A stretch of 64,000 nt of DNA, taken from NCBI RefSeq assembly GCF_030815855.1, contig NZ_JAUSXG010000001.1, forward strand, positions 4,712,001 through 4,776,000, in the 5' to 3' direction. The position numbers and the translations under genes are program-made. The stretch is from Variovorax paradoxus (GTDB lineage Bacteria > Pseudomonadota > Gammaproteobacteria > Burkholderiales > Burkholderiaceae_C). Of the stretch, positions 11,856-20,807 are shown piece by piece (within the stretch, counting starts at the first letter, position 1; each line of letters starts with the position of its first letter). The notes below the pieces were generated by a model. It saw nothing but the letters and a program-made list of their open reading frames with translations, was not told the origin of the DNA and did not search any database.

Positions 11856-12515
11856 TCAGGGGCCGGCGCGGCCGACTGGCGCGTCCGTGAATGCAAGCTT
11901 GAGGCCGAAGCCGATGAACAGCACGCCGGCCGCGCGATCGAGCCAGTGCATGCCCTTCTGCACGGCGCTTCTGCGCGCCATCCAGCCCGCGAACGCGGCC
12001 CATCCCACGACGATGGGAATGGAGTTGAGGTTGAACAGCACGCCCAGCAGAACGAAGTACAGGCTCTTGTTGTCGGTGTCCGGCGCGATGAACTGGGGCA
12101 CGAAGGCCAGGAAGAACAACGCCACCTTGGGGTTCAGCACATTGGTCCAGAAGCCGCCGAGAAAGATCTCCTTGAGCCCGCGCTGGCCGGTCGCCGCCGC
12201 AGCTTGCGGCAAATCGGACGGCGGCTTGGCGCGCGACAGCACCATGCGAACGCCAAGGTACAGCAGATAAGCCGCTCCCACGTACTTGAGCACTGTGAAG
12301 GCCGCCGCCGAGGTGGCCAGCAGCGTGCCGACGCCGACGGCCGCCGCAAAGATGTGGACGAAGCAGCCAGTGAGAACGCCGAACCCGCCCACGATGCCGG
12401 CGCGCACGCCCGAACGCAGCGAATTCGTCACGATGTAGAGCACGTCGGGCCCGGGTGTCAGGTTCAGCAGCCAGCCGGCGGCGATGAAAGCAAGCAGATG
12501 CGGAAGATCGGGCAT
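11856..12515 (-). CDS. LysE/RhtB-family amino-acid exporter
   Basis: A 219-residue inner-membrane protein with about six hydrophobic segments. It has the family start [21 protein letters not shown] and a later [22 protein letters not shown]. Members export amino acids such as lysine, threonine or homoserine. The substrate here is unknown. It sits inside the trp operon between the threonine aldolase gene and trpD. That suggests a link to threonine/glycine or aromatic amino-acid balance, which is inference. Confidence 0.9.
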   Translation of the reverse strand: MPDLPHLLAFIAAGWLLNLTPGPDVLYIVTNSLRSGVRAGIVGGFGVLTGCFVHIFAAAVGVGTLLATSAAAFTVLKYVGAAYLLYLGVRMVLSRAKPPSDLPQAAAATGQRGLKEIFLGGFWTNVLNPKVALFFLAFVPQFIAPDTDNKSLYFVLLGVLFNLNSIPIVVGWAAFAGWMARRSAVQKGMHWLDRAAGVLFIGFGLKLAFTDAPVGRAGP

Positions 12516-12530
12516 CGCGTGTCCTGTGCG

Positions 12531-13589
12531 TCAGGCGTTGAAGAAAGCGCGGATGGCGGCGACGGCGCGGTCCACGCCCGCCGCATCCACATCGAGATGG
12601 GTCACGAAGCGCAGCCGATAGAGCCCCGTCGCAAGAATGCCCTGCTGGTTCAGGTGCGCCAGCAGTTCCGAAGAACGCGCCTGCGCCGCGCCGGTCAGGT
12701 CGACGAACACGATGTTCGTGTGCGGCGCCTCGACCTTCAGGCCTTCGATGCCCTCGAGCCCCTGCGCGAGGCGCTGCGCCAGCGCGTGGTCTTCAGCCAG
12801 CCGGTCGATGTGGTGATCGAGCGCATGCGAAGCCGCCGCCGCGAGCAGCCCCGCCTGCCGCATGCCGCCACCCGCCATCTTGCGGATGCGGTGCGCCCGC
12901 GCGATGAGTTCGCGCGAACCGACCAGCGCCGAGCCGACCGGTGCGCCCAGGCCCTTGCTGAAGCAGACCGACACGCTGTCGAAGCACTGCGCGATGCGGC
13001 GCGCCTCGGCGCGGGTGTCGCTGCGCTTGTTCGACGCAGCCTGGGTGGTTGCGGCGTTGAAGAGGCGCGCTCCGTCCAGATGCCGTTGCAGGCCCCTGCC
13101 CTTGGCCAAGTCCGTCGCGGCCTGAACGTATTCGAAGGGCAGCAGCTTGCCGCCCAACGTGTTCTCCAGCGCCAGCAGCCGCGTGCGCGCGAAGTGCGCA
13201 TCATCGGGCTTGATGGCGGCTTCGATCTGCGCGAGCGGCAGCGTGCCGTCGGGTGCATGGTCGAGCGGCTGCGGCTGCACGCTGCCGAACACCGCGGCGC
13301 CGCCGCCCTCCCAACGGTAGCAGTGCGCCTGCTGGCCGACGACGTATTCATCGCCACGGCCGCAGTGCGAAAGAATTGCGCACAGGTTGCTCTGCGTGCC
13401 GGTCGGCACGAAGAGCGCCGCCTCGAAGCCCAGCAGCGCGGCGATCTTTTCCTGCAGCGCGTTCACGCTCGGGTCGGTGCCGAAGACGTCGTCGCCGAGC
13501 GGCGCCGCCATCATGGCCTCGCGCATCGCCGGGGTGGGTTGCGTGACGGTGTCGCTGCGCAGGTCGACGAGCAAGGAGCGGTCGGTCAT
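12531..13589 (-). CDS. ltaE: Low-specificity L-threonine aldolase
   Basis: A PLP enzyme that splits threonine or allo-threonine into glycine and acetaldehyde. The 352-residue product starts [18 protein letters not shown]. It has the [10 protein letters not shown] segment that holds PLP and the Schiff-base lysine in [18 protein letters not shown]. The ATG lies four bases after the trpG stop, so the gene is coupled to trpG although threonine cleavage is not part of tryptophan synthesis. The more distant upstream start would run back into trpG and was rejected. Confidence 0.93.
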   Translation of the reverse strand: MTDRSLLVDLRSDTVTQPTPAMREAMMAAPLGDDVFGTDPSVNALQEKIAALLGFEAALFVPTGTQSNLCAILSHCGRGDEYVVGQQAHCYRWEGGGAAVFGSVQPQPLDHAPDGTLPLAQIEAAIKPDDAHFARTRLLALENTLGGKLLPFEYVQAATDLAKGRGLQRHLDGARLFNAATTQAASNKRSDTRAEARRIAQCFDSVSVCFSKGLGAPVGSALVGSRELIARAHRIRKMAGGGMRQAGLLAAAASHALDHHIDRLAEDHALAQRLAQGLEGIEGLKVEAPHTNIVFVDLTGAAQARSSELLAHLNQQGILATGLYRLRFVTHLDVDAAGVDRAVAAIRAFFNA

Positions 13590-13593
13590 GGCA

Positions 13594-14178
13594 TCAGTCC
13601 AGGAAGTTCTTGAGCATGGCGTGGCCGTGCTCGGTGAGGATCGATTCGGGGTGGAACTGCACGCCCTCGATGCGCACGTCATGCGCAAACCCGGTGTGCC
13701 GCACGCCCATGATCTCGCCGTCGTCCGTCCATGCGGTAATCGCCAGCGCCTTCGGGCAGCTCTCGCGCTCGATGGAAAGCGAGTGGTACCGGTTGACGAT
13801 GAACTTCTCGGGCAGCCCTGCGAAGACACCTTCCTGAGTTGTCGTGATCTCGCTGGTCTTGCCGTGCATCAGCTGCTGCGCGCGAATGATCTTGCCGCCG
13901 AAGGCCGCGCCGATGGCCTGATGGCCCAGGCACACGCCGAGAATCGGCAGCTTGCCGGCAAAGGCCTCGATGGCCGCCACCGACACGCCCGCTTCCGCCG
14001 GCGAGCAAGGCCCTGGCGACACCACGAGCCGGGTCACGCCGGAAGCAATCAGCTCCCCGATCTGCGCCACGGTGATCTCGTCGTTGCGGTGCACCTGCAC
14101 GTCCACACCCAGCTCGCCGAGGTACTGGACGATGTTGTAGGTGAACGAATCGTAGTTGTCGATCATCAGCAGTTTCAT
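13594..14178 (-). CDS. trpG: Anthranilate synthase glutaminase component
   Basis: This subunit supplies ammonia from glutamine to TrpE. The 194-residue class I glutamine amidotransferase shows VSPGPCSP, the nucleophile motif [11 protein letters not shown] and the catalytic GVQFHPESI. It begins [15 protein letters not shown]. Its ATG overlaps the stop of the preceding GxxExxY gene as ATGA. Confidence 0.97.
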   Translation of the reverse strand: MKLLMIDNYDSFTYNIVQYLGELGVDVQVHRNDEITVAQIGELIASGVTRLVVSPGPCSPAEAGVSVAAIEAFAGKLPILGVCLGHQAIGAAFGGKIIRAQQLMHGKTSEITTTQEGVFAGLPEKFIVNRYHSLSIERESCPKALAITAWTDDGEIMGVRHTGFAHDVRIEGVQFHPESILTEHGHAMLKNFLD

Positions 14179-14564
14179 GGCTTGCTCACAATCCGGTGCA
14201 CGCCCTTGACGACGGGGAACACATTGAAGTTGATCAGAAGGCCCAGCTTGAGACCCGACAGGCGCAGCGCGGCAAGCACTTGCGCGCGGTGCAGATCGGT
14301 CAGCACGTCGACAGCCTTGAGCTCCACGATGACCGATTGCTCGATCACGAAACCCGCGCGGTACACCTCGCCGAGCGAGCGGCCCTTGTAGGTGGCCGAC
14401 AGCGCCACGCCCTGCGTGAAGCCGATCTCGCGCTCGGCGAGTTCGATGGCCAGTGCGGCGGCGTAGGCGTCTTCGCTGAGGCCGGTGCCGAGCACGCGCT
14501 GCACTTCGACGGCGGCGCCGATGATCTCGTGCGAGAAGTCGTTTTGAATGTCTGCGTTGCTCAC
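14175..14564 (-). CDS. GxxExxY-family protein
   Basis: A 129-residue protein with the family's GLSEDAY (G-x-x-E-x-x-Y) motif near residue 30 and a later [21 protein letters not shown] core. A C-terminal GLLINFNV follows. The fold is PD-(D/E)xK-like and the biochemical role is not established. The GTG start was chosen because GGAGG lies seven bases upstream. The open frame upstream lacks a ribosome site and overlaps trpE. It sits between trpE and trpG, overlapping trpG by four bases, so it is translated as part of the trp operon. Confidence 0.85.
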   Translation of the reverse strand: MSNADIQNDFSHEIIGAAVEVQRVLGTGLSEDAYAAALAIELAEREIGFTQGVALSATYKGRSLGEVYRAGFVIEQSVIVELKAVDVLTDLHRAQVLAALRLSGLKLGLLINFNVFPVVKGVHRIVSKP

Positions 14565-14625
14565 TGTGTAACCTCCGTGCTGCGCACTGCGGTGCGAGCT
14601 TGCTTGGGGCGGCCCGGCGCGGCGC

Positions 14626-16128
14626 TCATTCCAGCCCCTCCTCGACCAGTTCCGCCGCACGCAGCAGTGCGCGCGCCTTGGCTTCCGTTTCTTTCCACTC
14701 CAGCTCGGGCACCGAATCGGCCACCACCCCGGCTGCGGCCTGCACGTGCAGCATCTGGTCTTTCACGATGCCGGTGCGGATGGCGATGGCCACGTCCATG
14801 TCGCCCGCATAGCTGATGTAGCCGCAGGCGCCGCCGTAGATGCCGCGCTTGGTGGGCTCCAGCTGGTCGATGAGTTCCATCGCATGCACCTTGGGCGCGC
14901 CCGTCAGCGTGCCGGCCGGGAAGGTGGCCTTGAGCACGTCGATGGCGGTCATGCCGTCTTTCAGCGTGCCTTCGACGTTGCTCACGATGTGCATCACGTG
15001 GCTGTACCGCTCGACGGCAAAGGCCTCGGTCACCTTCACGGTGCCCGTCTTCGCGATGCGGCCGATGTCGTTGCGCGCGAGGTCGATCAGCATCACATGC
15101 TCGGCGCGCTCCTTCGGGTCGTTGATGAGTTCTTCCTCGGCCGCCTTGTCGAGCTCCAGCGAAGCGCCGCGCGGGCGCGTGCCGGCCAGCGGGCGGATCG
15201 TGATCTTCTGCTCGCCCTCGCCCGTGTTCTCCTGGCGCACCAGGATCTCGGGCGACGCACCCACCACGTGGAAATCGCCCAGGTGGTAGTAGTACATGTA
15301 GGGCGACGGATTGAGCGAACGCAGCGCACGGTAGAGCGACAGCGGCGACTCGGTGTAGCGCTTGCTGATGCGCTGGCCCACCTGTACCTGCATGAAGTCG
15401 CCCGCGGCGATCATGTCCTTGGCACGCTCCACCGCCGCGAGATAGTCGGCCTTGGCGAAGCTGCGCTCCGGCGGATGCGGCTGCGTGGGCTTCACGACGG
15501 GCGCGCTCACCGAGTACTTGAGCTTTTCCTTCAGCTCGCGCAGGCGGCGCTTGCCCGCCGCGTAGGCCTCGGGCTGCTTGGGATCGGCGTAGACGATCAA
15601 ATACAGCTTGCCCGAGAGGTTGTCGATGACTGCCAGTTCCTCGCACTGCAGCAGCAGGATGTCGGGACAGCCCAGCGCATCGGGCGGGCAGCTTTTTTCG
15701 AGCTTGCGCTCGATGTGGCGCACCGTGTCGTAGCCGAAGTAGCCCGCAAGGCCGCCGCAAAAGCGCGGCAGGCCGGGCCGCAGCGCCACCTTGAAACGCT
15801 TCTGGTACTCGGCGACGAAGTCCAACGGGTTGCCGGCGGCCGTCTCGACCACCTGGCCGTCCGTCACCACCTCGGTCTTCGCATCGGCGCCGAAGCCGGT
15901 GGCGCGAAGCAGCGTGCGGGCTGGCAGCCCGATGAAGCTGTAGCGCCCGAAGCGCTCGCCGCCGACCACCGATTCGAGCAGGAAGCTGTGCTTGCCGCCG
16001 CCTTGCGAATGGGCCAGCTTGAGATAAAGCGAAAGAGGCGTCTCGAGGTCGGCAAAGGCCTCGGCCATCAGCGGAATGCGGTTGTAGCCCTGTGCGCTGA
16101 GGCTCTTGAATTCAAGTTCGGTGATCAC
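14626..16128 (-). CDS. trpE: Anthranilate synthase component I
   Basis: TrpE makes anthranilate from chorismate. The 500-residue product starts at GTG as (M)ITELEFKSLSAQGYNRIP. It carries the tryptophan-feedback LLES element near residue 50. The catalytic C-terminal domain follows, with TGAPKVHAMELIDQLEP and GIYGGACGYISYAGDMD. GGAGA precedes the GTG. An in-frame ATG 17 codons upstream lacks family support. It is the first enzyme gene after the trp leader. Confidence 0.97.
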   Translation of the reverse strand: MITELEFKSLSAQGYNRIPLMAEAFADLETPLSLYLKLAHSQGGGKHSFLLESVVGGERFGRYSFIGLPARTLLRATGFGADAKTEVVTDGQVVETAAGNPLDFVAEYQKRFKVALRPGLPRFCGGLAGYFGYDTVRHIERKLEKSCPPDALGCPDILLLQCEELAVIDNLSGKLYLIVYADPKQPEAYAAGKRRLRELKEKLKYSVSAPVVKPTQPHPPERSFAKADYLAAVERAKDMIAAGDFMQVQVGQRISKRYTESPLSLYRALRSLNPSPYMYYYHLGDFHVVGASPEILVRQENTGEGEQKITIRPLAGTRPRGASLELDKAAEEELINDPKERAEHVMLIDLARNDIGRIAKTGTVKVTEAFAVERYSHVMHIVSNVEGTLKDGMTAIDVLKATFPAGTLTGAPKVHAMELIDQLEPTKRGIYGGACGYISYAGDMDVAIAIRTGIVKDQMLHVQAAAGVVADSVPELEWKETEAKARALLRAAELVEEGLE

Positions 16129-16330
16129 GGATCGTTCTCCAGTTGCCTCGCGGCGCTTCTCGGCCGGTGGCAAGGTCATTCACGGGTGGCCCGGAGTCTG
16201 CAGCGATCCGGTACCGCGGGCGCACGGCGTGCGCCGTGCAATCAAACAGTCAGCGATGTATGGCTACGCCAGGGCCAGGCTCCCCGGCTGCCTTGACCTG
16301 TTTGAATGATGTGATGAACGAACATGGAGC
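16129..16330 (-). promoter_or_regulatory. trp operon leader with candidate attenuation structures
   Basis: The region before trpE holds a 27-codon leader frame with adjacent Trp codons. Right after its stop comes a perfect eight-base hairpin, GCACGGCG-TG-CGCCGTGC on the plus strand (16222-16239). The UGGCCC that spans the first Trp codon is complementary to a GGGCCA about 80 bases downstream, near 16190. That would allow alternative pairing as in ribosome-mediated attenuation. No U-run follows the hairpin, so a classical intrinsic terminator is not obvious. No folding was computed. Confidence 0.6.
16242..16325 (-). CDS. trpL: trp leader peptide candidate (two Trp codons)
   Basis: A 27-codon frame on the minus strand reads MFVHHIIQTGQG, then SRGAWPWRSHTSLTV and a TGA stop. 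Trp-Pro-Trp codons lie at 16269-16277. No strong Shine-Dalgarno sequence precedes the ATG, so the start is less certain than the Trp block. Position, size and paired Trp codons directly upstream of trpE are the marks of an attenuator peptide. It is not homologous in sequence to the E. coli leader as far as can be judged by eye. Confidence 0.6.
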   Translation of the reverse strand: MFVHHIIQTGQGSRGAWPWRSHTSLTV

Positions 16331-16452
16331 ACGGAGTTTAGCCCACGAAAACGCCGCCGCGTGCAACGTACGGCTTCAGGGTTCCCCCGAGGGCCGGGAG
16401 TAAAACGAAAAGATACATTCGAACGATCGTTCGCAAATCCGAGGAGATCCGC

Positions 16453-17049
16453 TTGCCCGCTCTTTCGCTCCCACCCCTGCTCTCCCGCATTGCCGTGCTG
16501 GCCTGCGCCGCCGCTGCGCTCGGCGCATCGGCCGCACAGGTCGACGTTGCCGGCGTCAAGCTGAACGACACCCTCGAACTGCGCGGCAGCACCCTGCAGC
16601 TCAACGGCGCGGGGGTGCGCTACAAGGCCGTCTTCAAGGTGTACACGGCCGGCTTCTACGTGGAAAAGAAAGTCTCCACGCCGGAGGAGGCGCTGGCGGC
16701 ACCCGGTCCCAAGCGCGTGTCCATCACGATGCTGCGCGACATCGAGGCCAACGAACTCGGCAAGCTCTTCACCAAGGGCGTGGAAGAAAACTCGCCCAAG
16801 AGCGAAATGGTCAACCTCATTCCCGGGCTGCTGCGCATGGGCCAGATGTTCGCCGACCAGAAGCAGCTCAAGACCGGCGACACCTTCACCATCGACTGGC
16901 TGCCCGGTACCGGCACGCTCGTCACGGTGCGCGGCGTGCCGCAGCCCGATCCCATCAAGGAGCAGGCGTTCTTCAACGCGCTGCTGCGCATCTGGCTCGG
17001 CCCCACGCCCGCCGACTGGAAACTCAAGGACGCGCTGCTCGGAAAGTAG
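16453..17049 (+). CDS. Exported chalcone-isomerase-like protein
   Basis: A 198-residue protein with an N-terminal signal peptide (hydrophobic core about residues 9-27, cleavage near ASAAQ). A CHI-like domain follows, including YKAVFKVYTAGFYVEKK and the later TIDWLPGTGT. Bacterial members are periplasmic and of unknown function; true chalcone isomerase activity should not be assumed. The start is TTG, supported by GAGGAG six to eight bases upstream. It converges on the phosphatase gene after 18 bases. Confidence 0.85.
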   Translation: MPALSLPPLLSRIAVLACAAAALGASAAQVDVAGVKLNDTLELRGSTLQLNGAGVRYKAVFKVYTAGFYVEKKVSTPEEALAAPGPKRVSITMLRDIEANELGKLFTKGVEENSPKSEMVNLIPGLLRMGQMFADQKQLKTGDTFTIDWLPGTGTLVTVRGVPQPDPIKEQAFFNALLRIWLGPTPADWKLKDALLGK

Positions 17050-17067
17050 CGCCCCGGCTCGTCCCGC

Positions 17068-17823
17068 TCAGGCCGCCGCGCGATCGAGTTCGGCCAGCGA
17101 ATCCAGGAAACCGTCGGCATCGACGCCGCGCACCGGCTCGCCGTGGTTGTAGCCGTAGGTCACGAGCAGCACCGGGCAGCCGGCGGAACGTGCGGCCTTG
17201 GCGTCGTTGCTCGAGTCTCCGATCATCAGTGTGCGCGCGGGATCGGTGCCCAGCGCCTCGCAGGTCTTCAAAAGCGGCAGAGGGTCCGGCTTCTTGCGCG
17301 TGAAGGCATCGCCGCCGAACGCGAATTCGAAGAAGCCATCGAGCCCCTTCGCCGCGAGCAACGGCTTGGCGAACGAGGTGGGTTTGTTGGTGAGGCACGC
17401 CAAGCGGAGGCCGCGCGCGCGCAGCGCCTTCAGGCCGTCGACCACGCCGGGATACACCTGCGAGTGCTGTCCGTTGATGGCGAGGTAGTGATGCTGATAG
17501 CGCTCCCAGGCCCGGTCGAAAAGCGCTTGCGCCCGAGCGTGCAGCGCTTCCGCACCGCCGGGCGAGGCGGCGCCGCCGCCGCCTGACGCCATCACATGCG
17601 CGAGTGCCGAAAGAATCAGATGCTCCGAACCCTTGCCCACCATTTTTTCGACGGCGGCCGGCGGTACCGGCGGCAGCGAAAGGTCGGCGAGCATGTGGTT
17701 CAGCGACACCGCGAAGTCGCCGAGCGTATCGACCATGGTGCCATCGAGATCGACGATGGCGGCGTCGAAGCGGGTGAGGTCGAAATCGAGAGAGGTCAAG
17801 AACGGACGGCCGGAGTGAAACAA
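17068..17823 (-). CDS. gph: Phosphoglycolate phosphatase (HAD family)
   Basis: A HAD hydrolase that removes 2-phosphoglycolate, a by-product of DNA repair and oxygenase reactions. The 251-residue product has the nucleophile motif VDLDGTMVDT (Asp25, Asp27), motif II in LACLTNKPT, a lysine in RKKPDP, and GDSSNDAKAARSAG as motif IV. In related bacteria gph sits beside trpE. Here it is close but separated by the convergent plus-strand gene. The first ten or so residues precede the conserved domain, so the start may be slightly later. Confidence 0.92.
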   Translation of the reverse strand: MFHSGRPFLTSLDFDLTRFDAAIVDLDGTMVDTLGDFAVSLNHMLADLSLPPVPPAAVEKMVGKGSEHLILSALAHVMASGGGGAASPGGAEALHARAQALFDRAWERYQHHYLAINGQHSQVYPGVVDGLKALRARGLRLACLTNKPTSFAKPLLAAKGLDGFFEFAFGGDAFTRKKPDPLPLLKTCEALGTDPARTLMIGDSSNDAKAARSAGCPVLLVTYGYNHGEPVRGVDADGFLDSLAELDRAAA

Positions 17824-17882
17824 CGAGGTTCATTTTGCCCCGCCCGGTCGACCCGCACGCCGCTAGGCGCAGGCGGCTTCTT

Positions 17883-18365
17883 TTACTTGCTGGCGCGCAT
17901 CTGGTCGCGCAACTGCTTGATCTGGTCGTGGTTGCGTTGCGCACCGTCGGCTTGCTGCTGGATGATCGCGCGCACGTCGGCAGGCAAGTTCGCCTTCAGC
18001 GCCTTGCGATAACGCGCCACGGCAGCGTCTTCACCGCGCTCGCACTCCTCCAGCATGGAGAGTGCGCTGTCGGCGCCGACGGAACCCTTCACGTGCACCC
18101 AGCCGCGATGCATGGCACCGGTGACCGTGCCGCCGTCGTCCGGCGATCCGCCGAAGCGCCTCACGAGTTGGACCAGTTCCCCGGCCGCCCTGGCGCATTC
18201 CGCCGAGCGGTTCTGGAAGACTTGCTTGAGTTGCGGCGATTCGACTTCCTCGGCGCAGGCGCGGAAACCGTATTCACCGTCGCGCGTGTTCTCGAGCAGA
18301 TCGTTCAGCACCTCGACCACGTCTTCGCTGGTCGCGGTGTCGGCGGTGTTCGTGTAGTTGGCCAT
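17883..18365 (-). CDS. DUF2383/PA2169-type four-helix protein
   Basis: A 160-residue, helix-rich, ferritin-like protein. It shows EVLNDLLENTRDGEYGFRACAEE and repeated heptad-like segments ending QLRDQMRASK. Members are stress-induced proteins of unknown activity. The ATG at 18365 has AAGGAG upstream; a longer open frame upstream has no such support. It is probably transcribed alone. Confidence 0.88.
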   Translation of the reverse strand: MANYTNTADTATSEDVVEVLNDLLENTRDGEYGFRACAEEVESPQLKQVFQNRSAECARAAGELVQLVRRFGGSPDDGGTVTGAMHRGWVHVKGSVGADSALSMLEECERGEDAAVARYRKALKANLPADVRAIIQQQADGAQRNHDQIKQLRDQMRASK

Positions 18366-18544
18366 GAATGACTCCTTCGTGTGCCTCGTGAAGAGGCGGG
18401 TTGAAAATTGCCGCGCATGCGTGCCCGACAGCGGCCGCATTGCGCAGGTCCCAAGACCAATGGTGTTCGCGCGGATCTGGATCCGTGTCGGCTTCGCCCG
18501 ACGTCCGCTGTCAGCGTTCTTCGGGCGCGTCTTGCCGCTCCGGC

Positions 18545-18823
18545 TCACTCCTCCCGGAACGGCTTTTCAGCCCGCCCGGGCTGGCTGTAGGGCGAGCTGC
18601 CGTGGTTCCCGGTTTCGCCCACGCCGGCATCACCCGGCGTTGGCGGCTTGCGTTCCTCGGTGATTGCGGGGCCGTTGTTGGGCCCCACGGGATCGCCGTT
18701 CTCCGCGGGCGTTCTCGCTTCGCGCTTCATGCTTTTCTCGGCGGGTGTCGGCTTGCGGTACGCCGCCGAATTCGCCGCTCCGTCCGGCGCGGTGGGCCGG
18801 GCCGTGGTCGTGGATCTGGTCAC
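18545..18823 (-). CDS. Small hydrophilic protein, unknown
   Basis: A 92-residue frame starting at GTG with AAGGACA upstream. It is rich in Pro, Thr, Glu and Gly (for example GDPVGPNNGPAITEERKPPT) and has no membrane segment or recognised domain. It looks intrinsically disordered. It belongs to a run of such small proteins in this stretch. Codon use is like a real gene, but existence and start are not certain. Confidence 0.55.
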   Translation of the reverse strand: MTRSTTTARPTAPDGAANSAAYRKPTPAEKSMKREARTPAENGDPVGPNNGPAITEERKPPTPGDAGVGETGNHGSSPYSQPGRAEKPFREE

Positions 18824-19037
18824 GCTGTGTCCTTTCGAAAATTTCACCGTGCGCCGCAGCGGCGCAGCCGTGCGTAGGAAAGCGTCGCGTCTTCGGCGCA
18901 AGCGCACGGCAACGGGGCGGGCCATCGGGGATCGGGCGGGCAGGCACGCAACCGGCGCAAGGACGGTGTCCCTGCCTACACGCACGGCGTGGTGTTGCGC
19001 GAGAGAAAAGAGGCTTCAGTCTTCGAGGATTCAATTC

Positions 19038-19397
19038 ATGGCCAATGACGTATCGCGCTCCGCGCCTCGCCCTTTGCGCACGTACGGTCTCGCTGCCGCA
19101 TTGCTGCTCTCGGTGGCGGCTGCGGGCGCGCAGCCCACCGGCAACCCCAAGGGAACGCGTGCGCCCCCGATCAGCGATTCAGCCGAGCCGCAGGGCGCCC
19201 GCCCGGCAGAGCAGCCCCGCGGCGCCATCGACCAGGGCCCGCTGGGCTCGGACAAGGGGCCCGCCAGCGCGCGCACGCAAACTTCGCGTCCACCTTCGAC
19301 CGCCACGCCCGGGGGCATTGCGCCTTCTCGCGACGGCGATCCTTCCAAGGAGCAGCGCGGCAGCGACAAGCGGCATGCGCGGCCCGCGCCCCAATAG
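19038..19397 (+). CDS. Small exported Pro-rich protein, unknown
   Basis: A 119-residue frame with a clear signal peptide (LRTYGLAAALLLSVAAAGAQ, cleavage after AGA). The mature part is Pro/Ser/Gly-rich, charged and without recognised domains. GAGGA lies about seven bases upstream of the ATG. The stop codon directly abuts the next ATG, so both are probably made from one mRNA. The protein is likely periplasmic and unstructured. Confidence 0.6.
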   Translation: MANDVSRSAPRPLRTYGLAAALLLSVAAAGAQPTGNPKGTRAPPISDSAEPQGARPAEQPRGAIDQGPLGSDKGPASARTQTSRPPSTATPGGIAPSRDGDPSKEQRGSDKRHARPAPQ

Positions 19398-19643
19398 ATG
19401 AACAGCGAGCCTCCCATGACTTCCACCACCCAGATCGACGCACGCATCGCCGGCCCTGTCGAATTCCGCGCAGGTGACGGTCCGCAACTGAAGATTCCGG
19501 AGGGCAACTGCCAGATCCTGATGGCGGACGACAGCGTCGTCCTCACCTGGAGCGAGAACGGCCAATCGTTGACGGCGGCCATACCGAAGATCGAGTTCGA
19601 CCGCTACATCGAGGACGGTGCGATCGTGCTGGGCCGGGGATGA
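19398..19643 (+). CDS. Small hypothetical protein
   Basis: An 81-residue frame whose ATG follows the preceding stop without a gap; a second ATG six codons in is an alternative start. It contains QILMADDSVVLTWSENGQSL and ends with FDRYIEDGAIVLGRG, which suggests a small beta-rich protein. No family was recognised. It converges with the next minus-strand gene. Confidence 0.6.
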   Translation: MNSEPPMTSTTQIDARIAGPVEFRAGDGPQLKIPEGNCQILMADDSVVLTWSENGQSLTAAIPKIEFDRYIEDGAIVLGRG

Positions 19644-19653
19644 GCACCCCCGC

Positions 19654-20106
19654 TCAATCGCGCACCCTGGCCGCCGTGTTGATCGCGCGTGCGTACGAAA
19701 CGGCTTCTTCGTCGGTCATGGAGCCTTCCAGTTCCGCCAGTTCGAGCTGCTCGAAATCGTAGGAAATCCATTCGAACAGGTGGGACTTCGGCATGTCGTC
19801 GAGGGTCTCGCAATCGCTCCACGATTGCAGCCGCGTGGGAGCGCTTTCCAGCAGCATGCGCAGGTACAGCGCCCGCGAAACCTTGAGCTCGGCGATCTGA
19901 CGCGGGTCGTCCAGTACGACGCGCAGCTGCGCCAGGGCCTGCTCGCAGTGCAGCACGCGGCGGTGGGCCTCGCCCAAGATCGCTTCTGACTCCTCGGAAG
20001 CATTCGCCCGTGCGTGCCAGGCGCGGGCGAACTCGCGCGCAATGCGGGCGTAGGCGAGCTGCTGGAGGCCCTGGAGCGCGCCATCGAGTTGGCGGTGCAT
20101 GGTCAT
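19654..20106 (-). CDS. Hypothetical helical protein
   Basis: A 150-residue, helix-rich, acidic protein without signal or membrane segments. It includes CEQALAQLRVVLDDP and SWSDCETLDD. No family was recognised. Two nearby ATGs (20106 and 20100) are both possible; GGAGAGG lies before them. It ends ten bases from the convergent plus-strand gene. Confidence 0.6.
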   Translation of the reverse strand: MTMHRQLDGALQGLQQLAYARIAREFARAWHARANASEESEAILGEAHRRVLHCEQALAQLRVVLDDPRQIAELKVSRALYLRMLLESAPTRLQSWSDCETLDDMPKSHLFEWISYDFEQLELAELEGSMTDEEAVSYARAINTAARVRD

Positions 20107-20137
20107 GACCCTCTCCGCATGTCCAACCCAACCGGCG

Positions 20138-20539
20138 TCAGGCGGCTCTGTCTTCGCCGTCTTCGTCGTCCTCCGGCTCGCCCGCCTCATCGGCCAGTTC
20201 GTCCGGCATGCCGGCATCCTCCGGGTCCCTGGACGCGGCCACGTCGGCCGCGCTGCCGGGAACAATGCCCACGCGGTCCGGCAAGATGTCCGCGTCGGGC
20301 TCTACCGGCGGCGCATCGGCCGATGCACGCTCGCCGGTGCCTTCGGCGTCGCTGCTGCTTTCATGCGCCACCGGAACGGCGCCTTCGGCGGCATCATCTT
20401 CGGGAATGGCGGAGCGCTCGCGCGAGGTGCGCACGTCGCTTCCGCTGTCGCTCGTGTCGCTGGGGCCAAGGCTGTCGACGTCCGTTCCCTTCGGTTCCGC
20501 CGGCGGATAGTCGCCTCCCAGGATGCTGCTCGTGGCCAT
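20138..20539 (-). CDS. Small acidic protein, unknown
   Basis: A 133-residue, strongly acidic, disordered-looking protein beginning MATSSILGGDYPPAEPKGTD and ending in runs of Asp/Glu (PEDDEDGED). No domain was recognised. A GTG four codons upstream is an alternative start. It lies 31 bases upstream of the helical hypothetical gene and may be co-transcribed with it. Confidence 0.6.
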   Translation of the reverse strand: MATSSILGGDYPPAEPKGTDVDSLGPSDTSDSGSDVRTSRERSAIPEDDAAEGAVPVAHESSSDAEGTGERASADAPPVEPDADILPDRVGIVPGSAADVAASRDPEDAGMPDELADEAGEPEDDEDGEDRAA

Positions 20540-20807
20540 GGCTTTCTTCACTTCATGAAAAACGTTGATGAATGAGGGGCCGCCCCCCGCACATTTCAGA
20601 CTGGACAGCCGCGGCGCGCCTGCGCGTAGGAAATGCGCGCGTCCGGGGCGCAGTCATTCACGGAGATTGCTCATCCAGCGTGGGTACCCGGGTCCATCGA
20701 GGCTCGGAGGCCGGGCGACGGGAGATTGGCGCCTGCTCCTACGCGAGGGCCGGGCGGGGCAGGTAGCCTGCCTTTCTCGCTTTTCACCTGAAAGTCCATC
20801 CCATCCC

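Noticed and set aside
11080..13613. Two long plus-strand frames opposite trpD, lysE and the aldolase
   Set aside because: No family match, shadow-like composition, and well supported genes on the other strand.
16335..16375. TTGCAC and TAAACT boxes upstream of the trp leader as a promoter
   Set aside because: The spacing is about 20 bases and the -10 would leave almost no leader before the ATG. It is too weak to list, although a promoter must lie near here.
19031..19582. Minus-strand frame of 183 codons
   Set aside because: The plus-strand genes at 19038 and 19398 have a signal peptide, ribosome site and abutting stop/start. The minus frame shows no domain or start support.
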